This document shows positions 18,563 through 27,047 of a stretch of DNA of 59,182 nt, piece by piece. This DNA is from DASPKT01 sp035626475 (GTDB lineage Bacteria > Pseudomonadota > Alphaproteobacteria > Azospirillales > Azospirillaceae): positions 1 through 59,182 of the forward strand of contig DASPNP010000006.1 of NCBI GenBank assembly GCA_035626475.1. The letters are read 5' to 3'. Below the pieces are notes generated by a model, which was given only the letters and a program-made list of their open reading frames with translations, was not told the DNA's origin and did not search any database. Each line of letters begins with the position of its first letter. Position 1 is the stretch's first letter. The translations under genes were made by a program, and so were the position numbers.

Positions 18563-19642
18563 ATGATCGGCGCAAAAGGTGCCCTGGAACCGATGACAGC
18601 GGGAGTCGCAGCCCCGCGCGTCCCTTATGCGACCCTTGCCAAACCTCAAGTCGAGGCGGTTGGCGAGGATCGCTTTTCCATTGCCCTGAACACCGCAGAT
18701 CCCCAGCGCGCCCCCGACACCGCCATCCGCAAGGCGGCCGCTACTGACACCGAGGGACAGGCCGCCGGCCGCGAGACGCCCGAGCGTCTGGGCGGCCTGC
18801 TCCGCGACCGCATCGGCCTGGACGGTGCCAGCCTTGCCGCGGTGCAGGGCGCCGATGCCGCCGTGCAGGCCTCCCGCCCCACCGCCGCCGACACGCCTCC
18901 CGCCACGGAGATGCCGGACGATCCCGCCGCACGTGCCCGTTCCGAGCTGCAGAAGCGCGAGGCCGAGCAGCGGCTGGAGACGGCGCAGCAGCGCGTCCGG
19001 CTGCTGCAGATCCAGGCCCGCCTCGCCGCCGCGTCGGGCGACACCAAGGAGGCCGAGCGCATCGCCCGCGAAGCCGCCGTGGTGGCGCGCGAGGTCGGGG
19101 CCGCCGCCAAGACCCTGTCCAACACCCCGCTCGCTTCCGACCCGCCGAAGGGCGCCTCGCGCGACAAGGACGGGCCGCCGGCCGACGTCAGCGAGATCGC
19201 CGCTCAAGCGCAGGCCGCGCTGGCTGGCGGGCAGGGCGGGGCCTATCTGAACGACGCCCGCAGCGTCGCCGCCCAGGCGCGCTCCCTCATGGACCTCGCC
19301 GCCCAGGTGCGCGGCGGGGCGGAGGGCGACGGCAAGACGCTGGGCGAGGAGCTGGCCGAGATGGTCTCCGGCCCCGCCGGCGAGAAGAAGGACATGGGCG
19401 AGCCGGCCGAGCGCTTCGGCCTGTTCGAGCCGGCCGAGGATGACCGGGGCCAGGGAGGCCAGGGCCAGGCAAACCGCGCCGACGGCCGCGTGCTCGCCCC
19501 GCCGCCGGAGCCCGCCCTGTCCGATGCGCCCGCCGATGCCCGCCGGCCGGACGGCGAGACGCGCGAGACGGCCCGCGGCCGCTTCACCGATGCCGAGGGG
19601 CGCACGCCGCCGCCGGGCACGCTGTTCCGCGCCACGGTCTGA
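18563..19642 (+). CDS. Ala-rich helical protein of unknown function, paralog of the 15363 product
   Basis: A 359-aa protein with no recognised domain. Residues ~125-175 form a long helix whose segment ARLAAASGDTKEAERI plus AREAAVVAREV aligns without gaps to the core of the 15363 product (17 of 33 positions identical by eye). A second shared segment is AYLNDARSVAAQARSLMDLA. The N-terminal ~110 and C-terminal ~100 residues are low-complexity and Pro/Asp/Gly-rich, probably disordered. No signal peptide. ATG 18563 has gggggc upstream. It starts about 110 bases after the DUF885 gene. Confidence 0.7.
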   Translation: MIGAKGALEPMTAGVAAPRVPYATLAKPQVEAVGEDRFSIALNTADPQRAPDTAIRKAAATDTEGQAAGRETPERLGGLLRDRIGLDGASLAAVQGADAAVQASRPTAADTPPATEMPDDPAARARSELQKREAEQRLETAQQRVRLLQIQARLAAASGDTKEAERIAREAAVVAREVGAAAKTLSNTPLASDPPKGASRDKDGPPADVSEIAAQAQAALAGGQGGAYLNDARSVAAQARSLMDLAAQVRGGAEGDGKTLGEELAEMVSGPAGEKKDMGEPAERFGLFEPAEDDRGQGGQGQANRADGRVLAPPPEPALSDAPADARRPDGETRETARGRFTDAEGRTPPPGTLFRATV

Positions 19643-19845
19643 GACGGCCTCTCCCCGCACGGCTCCGCCCGGGACGGTCCCGCTGCCTGCGAAAAAGGGT
19701 GATCCCCCGCCGATCGGACAGTCCGTGCTCCCGGACGGCATAGAGACCCCGCCAAGCCCAGGGACTAGGCCGAAATGCTCCGGATTCCGAAGTATTTCCG
19801 GTGATCCGCCGCGACTCGCCCCGCGTTAATGCAGCAACGGAGAAC

Positions 19846-20073
19846 ATGAACAGGGCGGGACGGACAATGCGCGATCTCAACAGCTACATCGACCATGTCG
19901 AGAACCAGGTCTGCCGCGACGGCTTCATGACCAACGTCATGCGCCGCCACTTGGAGGGCATGCTGCTGCTGGCCCCCGACGCCGAGAGCGCCCGCCGCGT
20001 CCGCTCGCTGATCGCCCGCTTCCACCGACCCTACGCCGTCTCCCAGAGGATCATCGGCGAGATGACGGCCTGA
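19846..20073 (+). CDS. Small hypothetical protein, 75 aa
   Basis: Not recognised. A soluble, helical, Arg-rich protein (DLNSYIDHVENQVCRDGFM; SARRVRSLIARFHRPY). ATG 19846 has ggagaac directly upstream at good spacing; ATG 19867 is a possible alternative. Codon use resembles the neighbours. No terminator is visible. The 200 bases before it hold short GC palindromes only. Confidence 0.6.
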   Translation: MNRAGRTMRDLNSYIDHVENQVCRDGFMTNVMRRHLEGMLLLAPDAESARRVRSLIARFHRPYAVSQRIIGEMTA

Positions 20074-20288
20074 CCTGCGCTCCGCGCAACAGGGGGAATG
20101 GTAGAAAGGGATTGCGGGCAAGCTCGTTGCGCCGTAAACATCGTGAAGGTAACGGGCTTACCCTCGGGTCGGCCCGGCCCCATGCGACAGACGGCCAGCG
20201 ACCGGACCTTACGTTGAGCAAGCGCCGAGCCATAGCGGGGACCCGCCCCGGCATCGAGACCGCGCAGGCGATCGCCTGGGCGGCCTTC

Positions 20289-20345
20289 ATGCTGTTCGCG
20301 CCCGCGCTGCTCCTTCTTGCCGGTCTGCGACTTATCGGCCCCTGA
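20289..20345 (+). CDS. Candidate leucine leader peptide upstream of leuA
   Basis: An 18-codon frame (MLFAPALLLLAGLRLIGP) ends 132 bases before leuA. Seven of 18 residues are Leu, including four in a row, and three of the seven use CTT, a codon uncommon in such a GC-rich genome. Downstream RNA can form agcgcc-ctgccc/gggcagggcgct or the overlapping alternative ggcgc/gcgcc, mutually exclusive stems as in attenuators. No U-run follows, and the Shine-Dalgarno is weak. The frame is open upstream to TTG 20112, so a small membrane protein (up to 77 aa) is the alternative reading. Confidence 0.4.
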   Translation: MLFAPALLLLAGLRLIGP

Positions 20346-20477
20346 GCGCCGTCCTGCCCGCCGAGGGCCACGGACGTTCAGGGGGCAGGGCGCTACGGGC
20401 GCCATCCATCCGATGAACCGACAGGGCCCCCAGGGACGCCAGCGCGCGCCGGGGCCGACCGAGCAAGGAAGCATCCT

Positions 20478-22043
20478 ATGTCCGCCATCAGCCGCGACGC
20501 CAACCGCGTCATCATCTTCGACACCACCCTGCGCGACGGCGAGCAGTCGCCCGGCTGCTCGATGAATCTCGAGGAGAAGATCCGCATCGCGCTGGCGCTG
20601 GAGGAGATGGGCGTCGACGTGATCGAGGCCGGCTTCCCCATCGCGTCGAACGGCGATTTCGAGTCCGTGCGCGAGGTCTCCAAGGTCGTCAGGAACTCGG
20701 TGATCGCCGGCCTGGCGCGCGCCGCCAAGGGCGACATCGACCGCGCCGCCGAGGCCCTGGCTCCGGCCGCCCGCAAGCGCATCCACACCTTCATCTCCAC
20801 CAGCCCGCTGCACATGAAGTACAAGCTGCAGATGGAGCCGGATGCGGTGGTGCAGGCCATCCATGACAGCGTCACCCACGCCCGCAATCTGGTGGAGGAT
20901 GTGGAGTGGTCGGCCGAGGACGGCTCTCGCACCGACATGGATTTCCTGTGCCGCTGCGTCGAGACGGCGATCCGGGCCGGCGCCACCACCATCAACATCC
21001 CCGACACGGTCGGCTACGCCGTGCCGGAGGAGTATGCCGCGCGCATCCGCGGGCTGATGGAGCGGGTGCCGAACATCGACAAGGCGATCCTGTCGGTCCA
21101 TTGCCACAACGACCTCGGCCTGGCGGTCGCCAATTCCCTGGCCGGCATCGCCGCCGGCGCTCGGCAGGTGGAGTGCACCATCAATGGCCTGGGCGAGCGC
21201 GCCGGCAACGCCGCGCTGGAGGAGCTGGTGATGGCGCTACGCACCCGCCAGGACGCCATGCCCTATGCGACCGGCATCAGGACCGAGGCCATCACCCGCA
21301 CCTCGCGGCTGGTTTCAACCGTCACCGGCTTCACGGTGCAGCCGAACAAGGCCATCGTCGGCGCCAACGCCTTCGCGCATGAGAGCGGCATCCACCAGGA
21401 CGGAATGCTGAAGAACGCGCAGACCTACGAGATCATGACGCCGGAGTCCGTCGGGCTGAACCGCTCGACCCTGGTCATGGGCAAGCATTCCGGCCGCGCC
21501 GCCTTCCGCGCCAAGCTGCGCGAACTGGGCTACGACGACATGGGCGACAATGCCGTCAACGACGCCTTCCGCCGCTTCAAGGACCTGGCCGACCGCAAGA
21601 AGGACGTGTTCGACGAGGACATCATCGCCCTGGTCGACGACGAGATGGGCCGCCAGAACGAGCGCATCCAGTTCGTCTCGCTGCAGGTCGTCGCCGGCTC
21701 GCGCGGGCCGCAGCACGCGGTGCTGGAGCTGGAGATCGACGGCCGCAAGGCGCCGCCCGTCGTCAGCTTCGGCAACGGCCCGGTGGACGCCGTCTTCAAC
21801 GCCATCAAGGCCGCCTTCCCGCACGAGGGCAAGCTGCAGCTCTACCAGGTGCACGCCGTCACCGCCGGCACCGACGCCCAGGCGGAGGTGACGGTGCGGC
21901 TGGAGGAGGGCGGCAAGACGGTGAACGGCCAGGGCGCCGACGCCGACACGCTGGTCGCCAGCTGCCGCGCCTACCTGCACGCGCTGAACAAGCTGCTGGT
22001 CAAGCGCCAGAAGACCGCCCCGGAGGCGCTGCTGACGGCGTGA
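20478..22043 (+). CDS. leuA: 2-isopropylmalate synthase
   Basis: A 521-aa enzyme condensing 2-oxoisovalerate with acetyl-CoA, the committed step of leucine synthesis. The TIM-barrel part begins IIFDTTLRDGEQSPGCSMN, and the metal site HCHNDLG and the FAHESGIHQDGMLKN motif are present. The C-terminal allosteric LeuA dimerization domain (about 395-510) is present, so leucine feedback inhibition is expected. ATG 20478 has aaggaag upstream. The substrate comes from the ilvBHC pathway 5 kb upstream; a possible leader peptide precedes the gene. Confidence 0.96.
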   Translation: MSAISRDANRVIIFDTTLRDGEQSPGCSMNLEEKIRIALALEEMGVDVIEAGFPIASNGDFESVREVSKVVRNSVIAGLARAAKGDIDRAAEALAPAARKRIHTFISTSPLHMKYKLQMEPDAVVQAIHDSVTHARNLVEDVEWSAEDGSRTDMDFLCRCVETAIRAGATTINIPDTVGYAVPEEYAARIRGLMERVPNIDKAILSVHCHNDLGLAVANSLAGIAAGARQVECTINGLGERAGNAALEELVMALRTRQDAMPYATGIRTEAITRTSRLVSTVTGFTVQPNKAIVGANAFAHESGIHQDGMLKNAQTYEIMTPESVGLNRSTLVMGKHSGRAAFRAKLRELGYDDMGDNAVNDAFRRFKDLADRKKDVFDEDIIALVDDEMGRQNERIQFVSLQVVAGSRGPQHAVLELEIDGRKAPPVVSFGNGPVDAVFNAIKAAFPHEGKLQLYQVHAVTAGTDAQAEVTVRLEEGGKTVNGQGADADTLVASCRAYLHALNKLLVKRQKTAPEALLTA

Positions 22044-22049
22044 GGGGGG

Positions 22050-22258
22050 CTGAATATCCCTCTCCCCTTGCGGGAGAGGGATGGGCCCTGGCGCGATAGC
22101 GACGGGAGGGTGAGGGGTCGGCCGGCGAAGCCGGACGTTCTCAACCGCTGTCCCAAGATCAGCCATCGGGAAGCCCGGGGCTGTCGCCCGGTCCACCCCT
22201 CATCCCCCCACGCCTCCGGCGCGGGTCCCACCCTTCTCCCGCAAGGGGAGAAGGATAG
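22050..22258. repeat. Long inverted-repeat element B, copy 2
   Basis: The left hairpin ccctctccccttgcgggag and the right hairpin cttctcccgcaaggggagaa bracket inner arms with gaggggtcggccggcgaagc and its approximate complement. It lies 7 bases after the leuA stop. The remainder of the gap (22259-22561) is the mreB leader; no gene or clear promoter is seen there, only weak matches such as TTGAGC at 22438. Confidence 0.85.
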
Positions 22259-22561
22259 AGAGGCCGCAGACCCGCTTCCCCCGAGTCCTCCCGCTGGGCC
22301 CCATCGCCGCCCTCCTGCCAAGCACCCGCCAGACCCGGCCATGGGAACATTTCGCGAAAAAGAGGTGCCACCCGGTGGGCGGGGGTAACTTTCTTCGACC
22401 TTGGGACGACAAATTCTGTGGCAGCGCCTTTCACCCCTTGAGCAGTTGCGGTGAATTGTTCTATGGATCGGGTCAGATTCATAGGGCCCGGCAGGCCCGC
22501 GCATTCCTTGCGCGCCAGGCGTCCGGCACCCGGTCCTCAACCCTAGACATAGATCGCGATC

Positions 22562-23590
22562 TTGCTGGGCTTTCTCTCCGCCGACATGGCCATCGACCTC
22601 GGGACCGCGAACACGCTGGTCTATGTGAAGGGACGCGGCATCGTCCTCAACGAACCCTCCGTGGTCGCCATCGCGAACGTCCGGGGCAAGAAGCAGGTGC
22701 TCGCCGTCGGCGACGAGGCCAAGCTGATGCTTGGCCGCACGCCCGGCAACATCCAGGCCATCCGCCCGCTCCGGGACGGCGTCATCGCCGACTTCGAGGT
22801 GGCGGAGGAGATGATCAAGCACTTCATCCGCAAGGTGCACAACCGCCGCAGCTTCGCCAGCCCGCAGGTCATCATCTGCGTGCCGTCGGGCTCCACGGCC
22901 GTCGAGCGCCGCGCCATCCAGGAGTCGGCCGAGGCCGCCGGCGCTCGCCGCGTCTTCCTCATCGAGGAGCCGATGGCCGCCGCGATCGGCGCCGGCCTGC
23001 CGGTGACCGAGCCGACCGGCAGCATGGTCGTGGACATCGGCGGCGGCACCACCGAGGTGGCCGTGCTGTCGCTGGGCGGCATCGTCTATTCGCGCTCCGT
23101 GCGGGTCGGCGGCGACAAGATGGACGAGGCCATCATCGGCTACATCCGCAGGAACCATAACCTGCTGGTGGGCGAGGGCTCGGCCGAGCGCATCAAGAAG
23201 GAGATCGGCTCCGCCTGCCCGCCGGAGGACGGCGAGGGCCGGGTCATGGAGATCAAGGGGCGCGACCTGATGAACGGCGTGCCCAAGGAACTGATCATCA
23301 GCGAGCGCCAGATCGCCGAGAGTCTGGCCGAGCCGGTCAGCCAGATCATCGAGGCGGTGAAGGTCGCGCTGGAGCACACGGCGCCCGAGCTGGCCGCCGA
23401 CATCGTCGACAAGGGCATCGTGCTCACCGGCGGCGGCGCGCTGCTGTCGAACCTGGATTTCGTGCTGCGCCACGCCACGGGCCTGCCGGTGTCGATCGCC
23501 GACGATCCGCTGTCCTGCGTGGCGCTCGGCACGGGCCGCGCCCTGGAGGAGATGAAGACGCTGAAGAACGTGCTGATAAGCATGTATTAA
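22562..23590 (+). CDS. mreB: Rod-shape-determining actin homolog MreB
   Basis: A 342-aa cytoskeletal ATPase that positions the cell-wall elongation machinery under the inner membrane. It has the actin-fold phosphate motifs AIDLGTANTLVY (phosphate 1), VVDIGGGTTEVAV (phosphate 2) and GIVLTGGGALL (adenosine). The first ATG is at residue 9, but the family N terminus (LLGFLSADMAIDLG) requires the TTG at 22562, or an ATC just upstream, as start; an in-frame stop at 22550 rules out anything longer. It heads mreBCD-mrdAB. Confidence 0.95.
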   Translation: MLGFLSADMAIDLGTANTLVYVKGRGIVLNEPSVVAIANVRGKKQVLAVGDEAKLMLGRTPGNIQAIRPLRDGVIADFEVAEEMIKHFIRKVHNRRSFASPQVIICVPSGSTAVERRAIQESAEAAGARRVFLIEEPMAAAIGAGLPVTEPTGSMVVDIGGGTTEVAVLSLGGIVYSRSVRVGGDKMDEAIIGYIRRNHNLLVGEGSAERIKKEIGSACPPEDGEGRVMEIKGRDLMNGVPKELIISERQIAESLAEPVSQIIEAVKVALEHTAPELAADIVDKGIVLTGGGALLSNLDFVLRHATGLPVSIADDPLSCVALGTGRALEEMKTLKNVLISMY

Positions 23591-23621
23591 GCATCTTCGT
23601 CGTACGTTTCACGCCTGAACG

Positions 23622-23646
23622 GGGGCCGCTGCCGCGCAGCGGCCCC
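23622..23646 (+). other. Strong hairpin between mreB and mreC
   Basis: A perfect 10-bp stem, ggggccgctg/cagcggcccc, with a five-base loop lies 31 bases after the mreB stop and 33 before mreC. There is no U-run, so it may be an RNA-stability or partial-termination element that lets MreB exceed its operon partners. Confidence 0.6.
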
Positions 23647-23679
23647 GGTCCCATTTCTCCGGTCGGTGGGGAGTAGCCG

Positions 23680-24555
23680 GTGAAGACTCGCAACGGTGGA
23701 GCCGCCATCCGGATCGCAGCGCCGCTCCGCGCGCTGGTCCAGCGGTTCTCGTTCCTGTTGCTGATCCTCGCCGCCATCGCCCTGATGATGGTCGCGCGCA
23801 TGGATCCGCTGGCGGTCGACAATGCCCGCGCCCGCGTGACCGACGCCTTCACCCCGATCCTGAACATCTTCTCGCGCCCCGCCGCCACCGTCGCCGACGT
23901 GCTGGAGGCCGGCCGCCAGCTCATCGAGCTGCATGAGGAGAACGCCCGCCTGCGCGCCGAGAACGAGCGGCTGCTGCAATGGCAGCAGGCTGCGCTCAGG
24001 CTGGAGGCGGAGAACAAGTCGCTGCGCGGCCTGCTGGCCTACAAGCCCGATCCCGGCGCCTCCTACATCACCGCCCGCGTCGTCGCCGACCCCGGCGGCG
24101 CCTTCGTCCGCACGCTGGTCGTCATGGCCGGCCGCCGCGACGGGGTGGAGCGCGGCCAGGCGGCCATGGCGGGGCAGGGGCTGATCGGCCGCGTCGTCCA
24201 GGTGGGCGAGTGGTCCTCGCGCATCCTGCTGATCTCGGACATCAACGCGCGCATCCCCGTGGTGCTGGAGACCACGCGGCAGCGCGCCATGCTGGGCGGC
24301 GACAATTCCGACCAGCCGCGCCTGATGTACATCCCGCGCGGCGTGGAGGTCACGAACGGCGAGCGGGTCTTCACCTCGGGCCATGGCGGCCTGTTCCCGC
24401 CGGGCCTGCCGGTGGGCGTGGTCGCCTCGGCGGGCGGCGAGGTGCGGGTCATGCCGATGGTCGACCTCTCGCGGATCGAGCATGTCCAGCTCGTCGATTT
24501 CGGCATCCCCGGCGGGCTCGCGTCAGAAGCGCAGCAACCCGGGTCGATGCAGTAG
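23680..24555 (+). CDS. mreC: Rod-shape-determining protein MreC
   Basis: A 291-aa bitopic membrane protein that links MreB and MreD to PBP2 in the periplasm. It has an N-terminal anchor (about 25-42, FSFLLLILAAIALMMV), a coiled coil (about 75-110, LHEENARLRAENERLL) and a beta-barrel periplasmic domain with GLIGRVVQVGEWSSRILLISD. The GTG start at 23680 fits the family. mreD follows after 11 bases. Confidence 0.94.
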   Translation: MKTRNGGAAIRIAAPLRALVQRFSFLLLILAAIALMMVARMDPLAVDNARARVTDAFTPILNIFSRPAATVADVLEAGRQLIELHEENARLRAENERLLQWQQAALRLEAENKSLRGLLAYKPDPGASYITARVVADPGGAFVRTLVVMAGRRDGVERGQAAMAGQGLIGRVVQVGEWSSRILLISDINARIPVVLETTRQRAMLGGDNSDQPRLMYIPRGVEVTNGERVFTSGHGGLFPPGLPVGVVASAGGEVRVMPMVDLSRIEHVQLVDFGIPGGLASEAQQPGSMQ

Positions 24556-24566
24556 CGGGGCCGGTC

Positions 24567-25076
24567 ATGGCCGTCGGTGTCTGGCAGCGGCTCGATCAGA
24601 GCGGGCGCAACATCCTTCCCTTCGCGGTGACCATCCTGCTGCTGCTGGTGGGGATGGTGCCGACCCAACTGCCGGGCTACGCCACCGTGGCGCCGCCGCT
24701 GGCGCTGATGGCGGTGTATTATTGGGCCATCCACCGGCCGGACCTGCTGCGCCCCGGCGTGGCGTTCCTGCTGGGGGTGCTGCATGACCTGCTGAGCGGC
24801 ACGCCGCTGGGGATCACCTCGCTGCTGTTCGTGCTGGCCTACTGGGTCACGCTGACCCAGCGGCGCCTCTTCCTCGGCAACTCCTTCGCGATGCTGTGGG
24901 TCGGCTTCGCGATGGTGGCGGCCGGCGTGGCGGCGGTGCAGTGGGTGGTCTACAGCGTGATGCACGCGCAGCTCTACGCCGTCGGGCCGGTGGCGGCGCA
25001 GGCCCTGCTGGCCGCGGGCATCTTTCCCATGCCGGCCTGGGCGCTGATGCGCCTGCACCGCGCCTTCCTGAGCTGA
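24567..25076 (+). CDS. mreD: Rod-shape-determining protein MreD
   Basis: A 169-aa polytopic membrane protein with about five hydrophobic helices. RPDLLRPGVAFLLGVLHDLLSGTPLG is the characteristic MreD segment with a conserved Asp in the membrane. It is the third gene of the elongasome operon. A reading frame extends upstream inside mreC, but ATG 24567 gives the family start. Confidence 0.93.
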   Translation: MAVGVWQRLDQSGRNILPFAVTILLLLVGMVPTQLPGYATVAPPLALMAVYYWAIHRPDLLRPGVAFLLGVLHDLLSGTPLGITSLLFVLAYWVTLTQRRLFLGNSFAMLWVGFAMVAAGVAAVQWVVYSVMHAQLYAVGPVAAQALLAAGIFPMPAWALMRLHRAFLS

Positions 25077-25091
25077 CGGGGCCGAGAGACG

Positions 25092-27047
25092 ATGCTGTCC
25101 GCGATCGACCGCGACGCCGAACGACAAAGGGTCATGAGCCGCCGCACCATGGTGCTGGGCGGCATGAAGGCGGCCGCGCTCACCGCCTTCGCGGCCCGGC
25201 TCTACTACCTTCAGATCGTCGAGGGCGACCGCTACACCACGCTGGCCGAGGACAACCGCATCAGCCTGCGCCTCATCGCGCCGACCCGCGGCCTGATCGT
25301 CGACCGCCAGGGCGTGCCGCTGGCGCTGAACGAGCAGAACTTCCGGGCCATCCTGGTGTCGGAGCGGGCCGGTAATGTCAGCCAGATCCTGGCGCAGATG
25401 CAGAGCATCCTGCCGATGAGCGAGCAGGACCACCGCCGCATCATGCGCGACATCCAGCGCTCGCGCTCCTTCGCGCCGGTGACCATCCGCGAGAATTTGA
25501 CCTGGGACCAGGTCTCGGCCATCGAGGTGAACCTGCCCGACCTGCCGGGCCTGGCCATCGAGGTGGGGCAGGTGCGCGCCTACCCGTTCGGCGAGGCGAC
25601 CGCGCATTTCCTGGGCTATGTCGGCGCCGTGTCGGAGGCCGACCAGGCCAAGTCCGAGGACCCGCTGCTGTCGCTGCCGGGCTTCCGCGTCGGCAAGAAC
25701 GGGCTGGAGAAGCGCCACGACGACGTACTGCGCGGCACCGCCGGTTCCACCCAGCTGGAGGTCAACGCCTTCGGCCGCGTCATCCGCGAGCTGTCGCGGG
25801 ACGAGGGCAAGCCGGGCTCGCAGGTGACCCTGACCATCGACGCCAAGCTGCAGCACTTCGCCCAGCAGCGCCTGGCGCCCGAGCGCAGCGCCGCCGCCGT
25901 GGTGCTGGACGTTGACACCGGCGGCATCGTGGCACTGGCCTCCAATCCCAGCTTCGATCCCAACCAGTTCGCCATGGGGATCAGCTCGGAGCTTTATGAA
26001 AGCCTGATCAAGGACGAGACCAACCCGCTGATCAACAAGGTCATCGCCGGCCAGTACTCGCCCGGCTCGACCTTCAAGGTGATCTCGGCCCTGTCCTTCC
26101 TGGAGAACGGGATCGACGCCAACCAGCGCGTCCACTGCTCCGGCAAGTACAATCTCGGCGGCCACCCCTTCCACTGCTGGAAGAAGGGCGGGCACGGCGC
26201 GATGGACATGAAGCAGGCGATCATGCACTCGTGCGACGTCTACTTCTACGAGATGAGCCGCCGCGTCGGCATCGACAAGATCGCCGAGACCGCCCGCCGC
26301 TTCGGCATGGGCGAGAAGACCGAGATCGAGCTGCCGGGCGAGCGCGCCGGCCTGGTGCCTGACACCAAGTGGAAGCGCCAGGCGCTGAAGCAGCCCTGGC
26401 ACCCCGGCGAGACGCTGATCGCCTCCATGGGCCAGGGCTACGTGCTGTCCACGCCGCTGCAGCTGGCCGTCATGACGGCGCGGCTGGCCAATGGCGGCCG
26501 GGCGGTGAAGCCGCACCTGACCAAGTCGGTCGACGAGACGCTGCTGGAGCCGCCGGAGTGGCCGGCGATCCAGGTGAACCAGGAGAATCTCCGGTTCATC
26601 CTGGACTCCATGGCCGCGGTGGTGAACGAGCCGGGCGGCACCGCGCTCCGCTCGCGCATCACCAAGGCCGGCTACGAGATGGGCGGCAAGACCGGCACCA
26701 GCCAGGTCCGCCGCATCTCGCTCGCCGAGCGCTCGACCGGCGTGAAGAAGAACGAGGACCTGCCCTGGCGCCAGCGCGACCACGCGCTGTTCATCGCCTA
26801 CGCGCCGGTCCACAAGCCGAAATACGCCTGCGCGGTGGTGGTGGAGCATGGCGGCGGCGGCAGCACCGTCGCGGCGCCGATCGCCCGCGACATCCTGCTG
26901 GAGCTGCAGATGCTGGACGCCGCCCGCGCCTCGGTGGCGGAGCTGCCGCCCGAGCCGCCGGCGGACGCGCCCGCCGCGGCATCGCCGGCGCCGCAATCCG
27001 CCGCCCCCGCAAGTCCGGCCGCGCCGGCGCCAGGAGTTGCCCGATGA
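25092..27047 (+). CDS. mrdA: Penicillin-binding protein 2 (elongasome transpeptidase)
   Basis: A 651-aa class B PBP that cross-links peptidoglycan during side-wall growth. A short cytoplasmic N terminus and one anchor (about 17-37) precede the pedestal domain (RGLIVDRQGVPLA). The transpeptidase motifs are SxxK at S326 (STFK), SxN as SCD (MHSCDVYFYE), and KTG as KTGTS. The ~45-residue Ala/Pro-rich C-terminal tail is longer than usual. It overlaps mrdB by ATGA. Confidence 0.95.
   Translation: MLSAIDRDAERQRVMSRRTMVLGGMKAAALTAFAARLYYLQIVEGDRYTTLAEDNRISLRLIAPTRGLIVDRQGVPLALNEQNFRAILVSERAGNVSQILAQMQSILPMSEQDHRRIMRDIQRSRSFAPVTIRENLTWDQVSAIEVNLPDLPGLAIEVGQVRAYPFGEATAHFLGYVGAVSEADQAKSEDPLLSLPGFRVGKNGLEKRHDDVLRGTAGSTQLEVNAFGRVIRELSRDEGKPGSQVTLTIDAKLQHFAQQRLAPERSAAAVVLDVDTGGIVALASNPSFDPNQFAMGISSELYESLIKDETNPLINKVIAGQYSPGSTFKVISALSFLENGIDANQRVHCSGKYNLGGHPFHCWKKGGHGAMDMKQAIMHSCDVYFYEMSRRVGIDKIAETARRFGMGEKTEIELPGERAGLVPDTKWKRQALKQPWHPGETLIASMGQGYVLSTPLQLAVMTARLANGGRAVKPHLTKSVDETLLEPPEWPAIQVNQENLRFILDSMAAVVNEPGGTALRSRITKAGYEMGGKTGTSQVRRISLAERSTGVKKNEDLPWRQRDHALFIAYAPVHKPKYACAVVVEHGGGGSTVAAPIARDILLELQMLDAARASVAELPPEPPADAPAAASPAPQSAAPASPAAPAPGVAR

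Noticed and set aside
24063..26996. 977-codon minus-strand frame opposite mreC, mreD and mrdA
   Set aside because: A shadow of high-GC codon bias; it spans three clear plus-strand genes and encodes His/Arg/Gln-rich sequence without any domain.
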